A DNA stretch of 8,689 bases from Clostridiaceae bacterium (GTDB lineage Bacteria > Bacillota > Clostridia > DSM-8532). Below are positions 1 to 5,078 of the stretch, piece after piece. The stretch is taken from assembly GCA_012727625.1 (NCBI GenBank), contig JAAYGP010000343.1, positions 1-8,689 of the forward strand, in the 5' to 3' direction. The position numbers and the translations under genes are program-made. Position 1 is the stretch's first letter; each line of letters starts with the position of its first letter. The notes under the pieces were generated by a model, which worked only from the letters and a program-made list of their open reading frames with translations, was not told the DNA's origin and made no database searches.

Positions 1-491
1 ATGCCGACAGCGGGCTGGTGGAGAACCCGAACGCGGAGGAATTATCTGATATTGCAATATCATCAGCAAAATCATTTAAAAAATTGGTTGAAGCCGAACC
101 AAGGGTTGCGATGTTGTCATATTCCAGTTATGGCAGCGCAAAAAGCGAATTGACTGAAAAAGTAATTGAAGCTACACGTATTGCCAAAGAGAAAGCTCCC
201 GATTTGATACTTGACGGTGAATTGCAGGCGGATGCAGCAATAGTGCCAAGCGTAGCCAGATCAAAAGCACCGGGAAGCCCCGTTGAAGGGAAAGCCAATA
301 CATTGATTTTCCCGGATCTTAACTGTGGGAACATTGCATATAAGCTTACTCAAAGGCTCGCAAAGGCAGAGGCCTACGGACCAATAACCCAGGGTATCTC
401 AAAGCCTGTTAACGATTTGTCCAGGGGCTGTGTTGCCGAGGATATTGTGGGCGTTATAGCAATTACATGCGTACAGGCTCAGGATGATTAA
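1..491 (+). CDS. pta: Phosphate acetyltransferase, C-terminal part (5' end outside the window)
   Basis: Converts acetyl-CoA and phosphate to acetyl phosphate and CoA in the cytoplasm; acetate kinase then uses the product to make ATP. The frame is open from base 3 (A-D-S-G-L-V) to the TAA at 489-491, giving 162 visible residues, about half of a typical protein of roughly 330. The GTG at 18 is internal, not a start. Family motifs seen are DLNCGNIAYKLTQRLA, GPITQGISKPVNDLSRG and a final ITCVQAQ. The spacing of TQR, DLSRG and the following VAED matches Arg287, Ser309, Arg310 and Asp316 of the Methanosarcina thermophila enzyme, which are CoA-binding and catalytic residues (family knowledge). The gene lies 155 bp upstream of ackA on the same strand with no convincing terminator between them, so the two are probably co-transcribed. 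Confidence 0.96.
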   Translation, partial: ADSGLVENPNAEELSDIAISSAKSFKKLVEAEPRVAMLSYSSYGSAKSELTEKVIEATRIAKEKAPDLILDGELQADAAIVPSVARSKAPGSPVEGKANTLIFPDLNCGNIAYKLTQRLAKAEAYGPITQGISKPVNDLSRGCVAEDIVGVIAITCVQAQDD

Positions 492-588
492 TACGTCAGT
501 AAATAATCGAAGTTTTTAGTGTAACCATATACATTCCTTTTAAAATTGTTTTGTTTCATGATAAATTGGGGGAGATAACCCCGGACAG

Positions 589-603
589 GAAGCTATGAGC
601 TTC
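589..603. other. Short perfect inverted repeat between pta and ackA
   Basis: GAAGCT and AGCTTC form a perfect 6-bp stem around ATG in the 155-bp pta-ackA gap. A smaller GGGG/CCCC hairpin (about 569-582) lies just upstream. No T-run follows either one, so they do not look like a terminator. They could be an RNA-processing or stability element that sets the pta:ackA ratio, an operator, or chance. I see no good promoter in this gap. Confidence 0.3.
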
Positions 604-646
604 ATTGGTATATTTTAGCAATATTATTAGTGATGGGGGTAAACAC

Positions 647-1843
647 ATGAAAATACTTGTGATAAATACAGGAAGTTCTTCGCTGAAATATCAACTGATA
701 GATACTGAAAAGGAAATAGTCCTGGCAAAAGGGCTGTGCGACAGAATAGGGCTTGGCGGATCAATCGTAAAGCAGACAGACCATACCGGAAAGTCCTATA
801 AAAAAGAGATTGAGCTTCATGACCATAATGAGGCCATAAAAGAAGTTATAAATGCGTTAACGGATGAAGAATTCGGAGTTATAAAAAGCATGAATGAAAT
901 TTCGTCTGTCGGGCATCGCGTTGTCCATGGCGGGGAAAAGTTCTACAAATCCGTTGTCATAGATGAAGAAGTTATTAAGGCAATTGAAGAATGTATTGTT
1001 TTGGCACCTCTTCATAACGGGCCAAACATAACTGGAATAAAAGCCTGCAAGGCCATTATGCCTGATGTTCCAATGGTTGCGGTTTTTGATACCGCTTTTC
1101 ATCAGACAATGCCCAGGGAAGCCTTTATTTTTGCTCTCCCGTATAGTTTTTATGAGGAGGGCAGAATTCGAAGATATGGTTTTCATGGAACTTCCCACAA
1201 ATATGTTTCCGAGCGTGCTGCCGCATTGTTAAATAAACCATATGAGAGTTTGAAGATAGTAACCTGCCATCTGGGAAACGGTTCAAGCATTTGCGCTGTG
1301 AAAAACGGAATATCGGTGGACACAAGCATGGGATATACTCCTCTTGACGGCGTCCCCATGGGTACACGCTGCGGCTCTATTGACCCGGCTATTATAACAT
1401 ACCTGATTGAACACAAGAATTACGACGCTGCCATGCTTGACGATTTGTTAAATAAAAAGTCGGGTGTTCTGGGTATATCCGGTGTAAGCAGTGATTTCAG
1501 GGATCTTGAGGAAGCAGCTTTAAATGGTAATGAACGAGCCAGGCTTGCTCTTGATGTTTTTGTTTATCAGACTAAAAAATATATCGGCTCATACGCCGCG
1601 GCCATGGGTGGAATTGACGCACTGGTGTTTACCGCGGGTATTGGTGAGAATAACAGTTTAATAAGGGAAAAGGCCACATCCGGACTTGAATTCCTTGGTA
1701 TTGAAATCGACCCGGAGAAAAACAATGTAAGGGGAAAGGAAATGGATATCAGTAAACCCCATGCCAAAGTGAGAACCCTTGTTATCCCCACAAATGAAGA
1801 ACTTGCAATTTCCAGGGAAACAGTAAAGCTTCTTGGCAGGTGA
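647..1843 (+). CDS. ackA: Acetate kinase
   Basis: Transfers phosphate from acetyl phosphate to ADP, giving acetate and ATP: the energy-yielding step of acetate fermentation, in the cytoplasm. The protein has 398 residues, normal for the family. The ATG at 647 is chosen because a G-rich Shine-Dalgarno (GATGGGGG) sits just upstream; the frame is also open back to a TTG at 605. From this start the residues fall at the numbers of the Methanosarcina thermophila enzyme: Asn7, Ser10, Ser12 and Lys14 (INTGSSSLK), Arg91 (GHRVVHGG), His123, Asp148 (FDTAFH), Phe179 and His180 (RRYGFHGTSH), Arg241 (GVPMGTRCG) and Glu384 (PTNEE). Other ASKHA-fold motifs are HLGNGSS (208-214) and GIGENN (331-336). All catalytic residues are present. 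The gene follows pta and ends at a hairpin terminator. Confidence 0.97.
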   Translation: MKILVINTGSSSLKYQLIDTEKEIVLAKGLCDRIGLGGSIVKQTDHTGKSYKKEIELHDHNEAIKEVINALTDEEFGVIKSMNEISSVGHRVVHGGEKFYKSVVIDEEVIKAIEECIVLAPLHNGPNITGIKACKAIMPDVPMVAVFDTAFHQTMPREAFIFALPYSFYEEGRIRRYGFHGTSHKYVSERAAALLNKPYESLKIVTCHLGNGSSICAVKNGISVDTSMGYTPLDGVPMGTRCGSIDPAIITYLIEHKNYDAAMLDDLLNKKSGVLGISGVSSDFRDLEEAALNGNERARLALDVFVYQTKKYIGSYAAAMGGIDALVFTAGIGENNSLIREKATSGLEFLGIEIDPEKNNVRGKEMDISKPHAKVRTLVIPTNEELAISRETVKLLGR

Positions 1844-1891
1844 TTAATTTAAATTCCTCATTGACAGGATATTAACCTTAGTGATAAATTC

Positions 1892-1930
1892 TTAGGGTGA
1901 AGTGTATAGAATATTTGCGCTTCACCCTAA
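1892..1930 (+). terminator. Hairpin terminator after ackA
   Basis: TTAGGGTGAAG (1892-1902) is perfectly complementary to CTTCACCCTAA (1920-1930). G-U and Watson-Crick pairs extend the stem inward to about 15 bp. The tail is TTATATATAA rather than a clean T-run, so termination may be leaky. It lies 49 bp after the ackA stop and before the aspartate kinase promoter, the expected place to end the pta-ackA transcript. Confidence 0.7.
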
Positions 1931-1958
1931 TTATATATAAATGAGAGAAATAATACAG

Positions 1959-1987
1959 TTGATTTTCAGCTTTAGTTTGAGTATATT
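1959..1987 (+). promoter_or_regulatory. Sigma-A-type promoter for aspartate kinase
   Basis: TTGATT (1959-1964) and TATATT (1982-1987) are separated by exactly 17 bp. A start near 1993-1995 would leave a leader of only about 20-25 nt, just enough for the GGAGGG ribosome-binding site at 2005-2010. That leaves no room for a lysine riboswitch or T-box, so control is probably at the enzyme level or at this promoter. Confidence 0.6.
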
Positions 1988-2016
1988 TTTAAGTAATAAA
2001 TTACGGAGGGTACTGA

Positions 2017-3366
2017 ATGAAAGTTTGTAAATTTGGCGGCACATCGATGGCGTCTGCGGAGCAGATTAAAAAAGTATGTGATATTATTACATCTGATCCT
2101 GAACGCCGCCTGGTGGTTGTATCTGCCCCGGGAAATGAATTTGAGGACGATATTAAAGTAACCGATATGCTCATTAATCTCGCTGAAACTTTTTTAAGAA
2201 CCAGAAATTGCGAGAAAGAGCTTAACGCGGTAGTTTCAAGATACCGAAGAATCGCTGAGGGTCTTAGCTTAGGCAATGAAATTGTAAAGGATATTGAGAA
2301 TAATTTAAAAACAAGAATTATGCTGGGCTATGATCACGAAGCAAAATTTATAGATCGCATGAAAGCCGCCGGTGAGGACAATTGCGCGAGGCTGGTTGCG
2401 AAATACTTAAAAAGCCTTGGCTATAATGCCCAATATATTAATCCTAAAGATGCCGGTCTATTCCTGAGCGACGAATATGGCAATGCGCGGATATTGCCTC
2501 AATCCTTTAAGAATCTGTCAAAGCTTAGGGATTTGGATGGAATTTTAATTTTCCCGGGATTTTTCGGTTATTCACTGTCCGGAGAAGTGGTTACATTTTC
2601 AAGGGGAGGTTCGGATATTACGGGTTCAATCCTTGCTGCCGCGGTTGAAGCTGATGTTTATGAGAATTTTACCGATGTTAATTCCGTCTTTGCAGCCAAC
2701 CCGAAGCTTATTCATAATCCAAAGGCTATTCCTGTTTTAACATACCGTGAAATGCGTGAACTTGCATATGCAGGGTTCTCAGTACTTCATGAGGAAACCC
2801 TTGCCCCGGTGTTTAAAAAGGGTATTCCTGTAAATATAAGAAATACGAATAATCCGGGATCAGCCGGCACGATGATTGTTACAACAAGGGAAATCACCAA
2901 CGGCCCGCTTTCGGGAATCGCGGGATCCGGCGGTTTTATAACCATTAATATTCATAAATACATGATGAACAGGGAAATCGGTTTTGGCCGGAAAGTTCTT
3001 TCAATACTCGAGGAAGAAACCGTTCCCTTTGAACATATGCCGTCAGGAATAGACGATATTTCTGTAATATTGCGCCAAAAGTATGTTGACAGTGACAAAA
3101 TATCCCGGATAATGGAGCGTATTGCACATAACCTTGCAGTCGACAGCATCACAATTGGCTATGATCTTGCCCTTGTAATGGTTGTGGGAGAAGGCATGCT
3201 GAGAAACATAGGCGTTGCGGGAAGGGCAACAACGGCGCTTGCAAAAAGCGGCGTTAACATCAGAATGATAAACCAGGGTTCTTCTGAAGTAAGCATCATG
3301 TTCGGAATCGATGAAAAAGACCTTGATACGGCTATAATTGCACTGTATAACGAGTTTTTCAAATAA
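2017..3366 (+). CDS. Aspartate kinase (monofunctional, with C-terminal ACT domains)
   Basis: Phosphorylates aspartate to 4-aspartyl phosphate, the first step toward lysine/diaminopimelate, threonine and methionine. The protein has 449 residues. The start is fixed by GGAGGG six bases upstream. The catalytic amino-acid-kinase domain covers about residues 1-290, with KFGGTS (5-10), VVVSAPG (33-39), a Gly-Glu at 119-120, FSRGGSDITGS (194-204) and TDVNSVFAANPK (219-230). Two ACT-type regulatory segments follow at about 300-365 and 384-449, the second with VVGEGM (389-394) and INQGSSEVSIMFGI (418-431). The size and style resemble the B. subtilis YclM/ThrD class; the sequence alone does not show whether lysine, threonine or both inhibit it, so I give no symbol. 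It stands alone between its own promoter and terminator, without other lysine or threonine genes. Confidence 0.93.
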   Translation: MKVCKFGGTSMASAEQIKKVCDIITSDPERRLVVVSAPGNEFEDDIKVTDMLINLAETFLRTRNCEKELNAVVSRYRRIAEGLSLGNEIVKDIENNLKTRIMLGYDHEAKFIDRMKAAGEDNCARLVAKYLKSLGYNAQYINPKDAGLFLSDEYGNARILPQSFKNLSKLRDLDGILIFPGFFGYSLSGEVVTFSRGGSDITGSILAAAVEADVYENFTDVNSVFAANPKLIHNPKAIPVLTYREMRELAYAGFSVLHEETLAPVFKKGIPVNIRNTNNPGSAGTMIVTTREITNGPLSGIAGSGGFITINIHKYMMNREIGFGRKVLSILEEETVPFEHMPSGIDDISVILRQKYVDSDKISRIMERIAHNLAVDSITIGYDLALVMVVGEGMLRNIGVAGRATTALAKSGVNIRMINQGSSEVSIMFGIDEKDLDTAIIALYNEFFK

Positions 3367-3440
3367 AATTTTATAAAAGGTGTATTTATATACATACCCT
3401 CACGGACAACCCTGCGTTTCACAGTTTAATAACAAAATCC

Positions 3441-3475
3441 AAAAAGGTGTGTTTAATTTAAGAACACACCTTTTT
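3441..3475 (+). terminator. Intrinsic terminator after aspartate kinase
   Basis: AAAAAGGTGTGTT (3441-3453) and AACACACCTTTTT (3463-3475) form a perfect 13-bp stem with a 9-nt loop. An A-tract on one side and a T-tract on the other mean it could work on both strands. It lies 74 bp after the aspartate kinase stop. Confidence 0.88.
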
Positions 3476-3542
3476 AAGAACCTGATGCTGTTTTGGAACA
3501 TACAATTAACATAACTTTTCTGAAAAATAAAAGCCGGGATTG

Positions 3543-3571
3543 TTGACAGCTTTATCTCCCTGTGATAATTT
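3543..3571 (+). promoter_or_regulatory. Candidate promoter for the 194-residue orphan gene
   Basis: A perfect -35 box TTGACA (3543-3548) is followed by TGTGATAATTT. This can be read as an extended -10 (TGtGATAAT, 15-bp spacing) or as TAATTT at 3566-3571 (17-bp spacing). Transcription would start near 3576-3580 and give an untranslated leader of about 230 nt before the gene at 3809. Confidence 0.5.
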
Positions 3572-3614
3572 GTAATTGGATGATTAACATAATATTATCA
3601 ACTACCGCTTAAAG

Positions 3615-3753
3615 CCCTGCCCTTTACCCTGCGGCTAAAAATTCGGATAGCGTATTTTCAGCGATTGTGGTAATAATCCTGCTTCAATCGGTTAAAACAG
3701 CAAAACCGGGCGGCGTATCTCAGCCGGGGGTTTAAAATCAAGAACAGGCAGGG
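3615..3753 (+). ncRNA. Possible structured leader RNA upstream of the orphan gene
   Basis: This 139-nt segment lies in the predicted leader and folds by eye into a branched shape. A closing stem pairs CCCTGCC (3615-3621) with GGCAGGG (3747-3753). Inside are GCTA/TAGC (3634-3637 with 3648-3651), CGATTG/CAATCG (3662-3667 with 3685-3690), and a composite hairpin AAACC/GGTTT plus CGGC/GCCG (3703-3733). It matches no riboswitch class I can recall, and stems this short can arise by chance. A second CCCTGC copy at 3627-3632 could compete for the closing stem. The rest of the 3367-3808 gap shows only the terminator and promoter listed separately. Confidence 0.22.
3678..3706 (+). repeat. Degenerate intergenic motif, copy 1
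   Basis: CCTGCTT, 12 variable bases, ACAGC, then AAAAC. The same arrangement recurs at 4437-4466 in the same orientation on the other side of the 194-residue gene. Surrounding bases are partly alike, including a TAAT shortly before CCTGCTT in both copies. It may be a decayed dispersed repeat or a shared RNA loop; chance is not excluded. Confidence 0.25.
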
Positions 3754-3808
3754 GATATGCCAAAAAGGAATTGTATAATTTTTTGCTTCATTGCGTGGGG
3801 GGAAAACA

Positions 3809-4393
3809 ATGCAAAAAAATCAACCGGCTATTAACAACTTCTGTACAACTCTTCCGGCTTACATTACAGAATTGCTGCAAAATGACTCCGACAGAAAAGA
3901 CACAACCTTGTCAGATGTTTTACAGAATATTCTTGAAACCTATTATGGATTGGCCGGTTGGAAGGAAAAACTGATAAACGATACCCACAATACAATCCGG
4001 AGAATATTGACTCCTTATGGCAGGGATGTATGGAAGGAAGAATTATCGGCGGACGGAAAGGCATTTAAAGCGTTCTTTTTTGTGGAGCTTCCGTTCAAAT
4101 CCGATATCATACTGGAAATAGACCGTGCAAGGTTCCGTCTTCAGTTTATTATACATACCACATCCAAAAAATACAGAAGAATGTTCAGAAGTTTTTATTC
4201 ATATAACAGGGACGGTTTATTGAACAGGGATATGCAACTGGATGAATTCGCACGATTTGCCACAATAGGATACAAGCGTAATTTTACAGCATTGAATATC
4301 AAAGACATACTGGCGGATGCTTCATTTGCCGAAAAGCTCATTGATGATTGCCTCTTTCTGATTAATATAATAAAAATGCACAAATGGGGGTAA
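3809..4393 (+). CDS. Hypothetical protein, 194 residues, no family recognised
   Basis: I do not recognise this protein. The ATG at 3809 is preferred because a run of six G (3797-3802) sits six bases upstream; a TTG at 3791 would add six residues and would lie before that run. The protein is soluble in appearance, with no signal peptide or membrane helix, and is rich in charged and aromatic residues. The first half looks helical (about 13-80, including WKEKLINDTHNTIRRIL). A strand-like middle follows (about 86-117: FKAFFFVELPF, IILEIDRARFRLQFII), then a basic segment (KKYRRMFRSFY, 120-130) and a hydrophobic helical C-terminus (about 163-190). There are two cysteines and no metal or nucleotide-binding motif. 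It stands alone between the aspartate kinase terminator and the aro promoter. Base composition and the ribosome-binding site fit the neighbours, so it looks like a genuine gene. Confidence 0.75.
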   Translation: MQKNQPAINNFCTTLPAYITELLQNDSDRKDTTLSDVLQNILETYYGLAGWKEKLINDTHNTIRRILTPYGRDVWKEELSADGKAFKAFFFVELPFKSDIILEIDRARFRLQFIIHTTSKKYRRMFRSFYSYNRDGLLNRDMQLDEFARFATIGYKRNFTALNIKDILADASFAEKLIDDCLFLINIIKMHKWG

Positions 4394-4436
4394 TACTGCA
4401 TTTCTTACACCAAAGTCAATCAGGTTACTGTTAATG

Positions 4437-4466
4437 CCTGCTTTGATATTGTGCAACAGCTAAAAC
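4437..4466 (+). repeat. Degenerate intergenic motif, copy 2
   Basis: CCTGCTT, 12 variable bases, ACAGC, T, AAAAC: the same order and spacing as 3678-3706 apart from one extra T. It lies 43 bp downstream of the 194-residue gene. On the opposite strand both copies read roughly GTTTT(A)GCTGT, a 12-base spacer and AAGCAGG. The rest of 4394-4710 holds no gene I can support. Confidence 0.25.
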
Positions 4467-4515
4467 AGGGGTTCATTTCGCACAGGTTCCTTCAGTAATA
4501 GCCGACTGTTTGAGC

Positions 4516-4554
4516 AAAAATGCAACATACATTATTATTTCCATATGCATTTTT
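4516..4554 (+). terminator. Weak candidate terminator downstream of the orphan gene
   Basis: AAAAATGCA (4516-4524) pairs with TGCATTTTT (4546-4554): a 9-bp, AT-rich stem with a 21-nt loop and a T-tract at the end. It lies 122 bp after the stop of the 194-residue gene and is symmetric enough to act in both directions. The low GC content and wide loop make it weak. Confidence 0.35.
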
Positions 4555-4710
4555 ACGGTTTTCGGCTTGCCTGAGCTTTAACTTACCAGCTCTTGCAAAT
4601 GAAACTCTTGTTTCCGCCATTGCACAATATCTGACCTGTTAAGTAACTGAATCAGGGTGTGAACAGTAACCAGCAGCATAACAGCTTAAGAGCAAATTCA
4701 AAAAAAATCA

Positions 4711-4740
4711 TTGACAGTTTTCTGCTTATACGCATATAAT
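4711..4740 (+). promoter_or_regulatory. Perfect-consensus sigma-A promoter of the aro operon
   Basis: TTGACA (4711-4716) and TATAAT (4735-4740) both match the consensus exactly, with an 18-bp spacer. Transcription should begin near A4748. That gives a leader of about 330 nt before the DAHP synthase start. Such a strong promoter fits an operon controlled after initiation by the downstream attenuator. Confidence 0.88.
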
Positions 4741-4782
4741 ATGATTTAACAGATTGTTCGCACAGTTAAACAAAAATAAATA

Positions 4783-4830
4783 TTCTCCGCGGATACGGCT
4801 GGCTATATATTTGGAACCGGTCAGCGGGAA
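4783..4830 (+). other. Hairpin in the 5' part of the aro leader
   Basis: TTC-T-CCGC (4783-4790, one bulged T) can pair with GCGGGAA (4824-4830), enclosing GG-rich and CCGG-rich arms. It lies between the promoter and the leader-peptide ORF. It may stabilise the 5' end or help fold the leader. I see none of the conserved T-box bases here. Confidence 0.3.
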
Positions 4831-4882
4831 GTTTTAAAATCCTTATGTTTAAACTGTTTAATATCCATTGGAGGACAGGCGT

Positions 4883-4972
4883 ATGAAAAGCCTCAATTCA
4901 AAAAACAGCTTCGTATTTTTTTACTTTTTTAGCCTGGCTTTTTACTTTATGTATTCAGCACAGGTAATTTAA
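4883..4972 (+). CDS. Phe/Tyr-rich leader peptide of the aro operon (29 residues)
   Basis: A short ORF with its own Shine-Dalgarno (GGAGG, 4870-4874, eight bases before the ATG) lies about 135 nt after the predicted transcription start. It ends with TAA at 4970-4972. Residues 10-24 read FVFFYFFSLAFYFMY: seven Phe and three Tyr in fifteen codons, with no Trp. It precedes a terminator (5031-5062) that sits in front of DAHP synthase, the first enzyme of Phe/Tyr synthesis. This matches the leader peptides of classical amino-acid attenuators such as pheL of enteric bacteria: when charged Phe-tRNA or Tyr-tRNA is scarce, the ribosome stalls on these codons and the terminator should not form. The function is inferred, not shown. 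The alternative is a small hydrophobic membrane peptide, since residues 10-29 could span a bilayer, but the placement argues for a leader. Confidence 0.85.
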   Translation: MKSLNSKNSFVFFYFFSLAFYFMYSAQVI

Positions 4973-5062
4973 TATGTAAAAAAATATGGAAGCAATCAAT
5001 GGGCTATATCAAACTAATAAAGAAATTCTGACGGGAGACTCGATTGCGGGTCTCCCGTTTTT
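4930..5062 (+). promoter_or_regulatory. Attenuator region of the aro operon (leader codons, candidate antiterminator, terminator)
   Basis: The region runs from the middle of the aromatic codons to the terminator T-tract. Candidate segment 1, TAGCCTG (4930-4936), lies inside the leader ORF and can pair with TGGGCTA (5000-5006) using five Watson-Crick and two G-U pairs. Candidate segment 2, GCAATC (4992-4997), is exactly complementary to GATTGC (5042-5047), which spans the terminator loop and the innermost pairs of its stem. GGG (5001-5003) could add three pairs with CTC (5039-5041). In this model a ribosome stalled on Phe/Tyr codons covers segment 1, frees 4992-5006 to invade the terminator, and lets transcription continue. 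The terminator and peptide are clear; the alternative pairing is modest and is inference. Confidence 0.5.
5031..5062 (+). terminator. Intrinsic terminator (attenuator) before DAHP synthase
   Basis: ACGGGAGAC (5031-5039) pairs perfectly with GTCTCCCGT (5050-5058). Three inner pairs (T-G, C-G, G-C) bring the stem to 12 bp with an ATTG tetraloop, and TTTTT (5058-5062) follows. It ends 16 bp before the DAHP synthase ATG and directly abuts the Shine-Dalgarno AGGAGG (5064-5069). A terminator in front of the first structural gene of an operon, behind a strong promoter, is what an attenuator looks like. Confidence 0.92.
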
Positions 5063-5078
5063 CAGGAGGAGAGATATT

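Noticed and set aside
1941..2027. 28-codon ORF (ATG at 1941) overlapping the aspartate kinase start, considered as a leader peptide
   Set aside because: It has no Shine-Dalgarno, its first codons lie upstream of the predicted -35 box, there is no terminator after it and its codons show no amino-acid bias related to aspartate products.
3771..3974. 67-codon + strand ORF overlapping the start of the orphan gene in another frame
   Set aside because: Its start lacks a ribosome-binding site and it is a frame shadow of the better supported ORF from 3809.
4494..4622. 42-codon ORF on the minus strand (starts with MAETRVSF) in the gap after the orphan gene
   Set aside because: No clear promoter, composition like its surroundings and no recognisable family; more likely chance or a decayed repeat.
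4640..4670. Sequence resembling part of a T-box (CAGGGTGTGAAC)
   Set aside because: It lies upstream of the promoter, lacks the ACCGCG half, and is not followed by an antiterminator arrangement.
4986..5078. N-terminal extension of DAHP synthase from the ATG at 4986
   Set aside because: It has no ribosome-binding site, the sequence is the attenuator hairpin, and the 339-residue form from 5079 matches the family length and ligand numbering.
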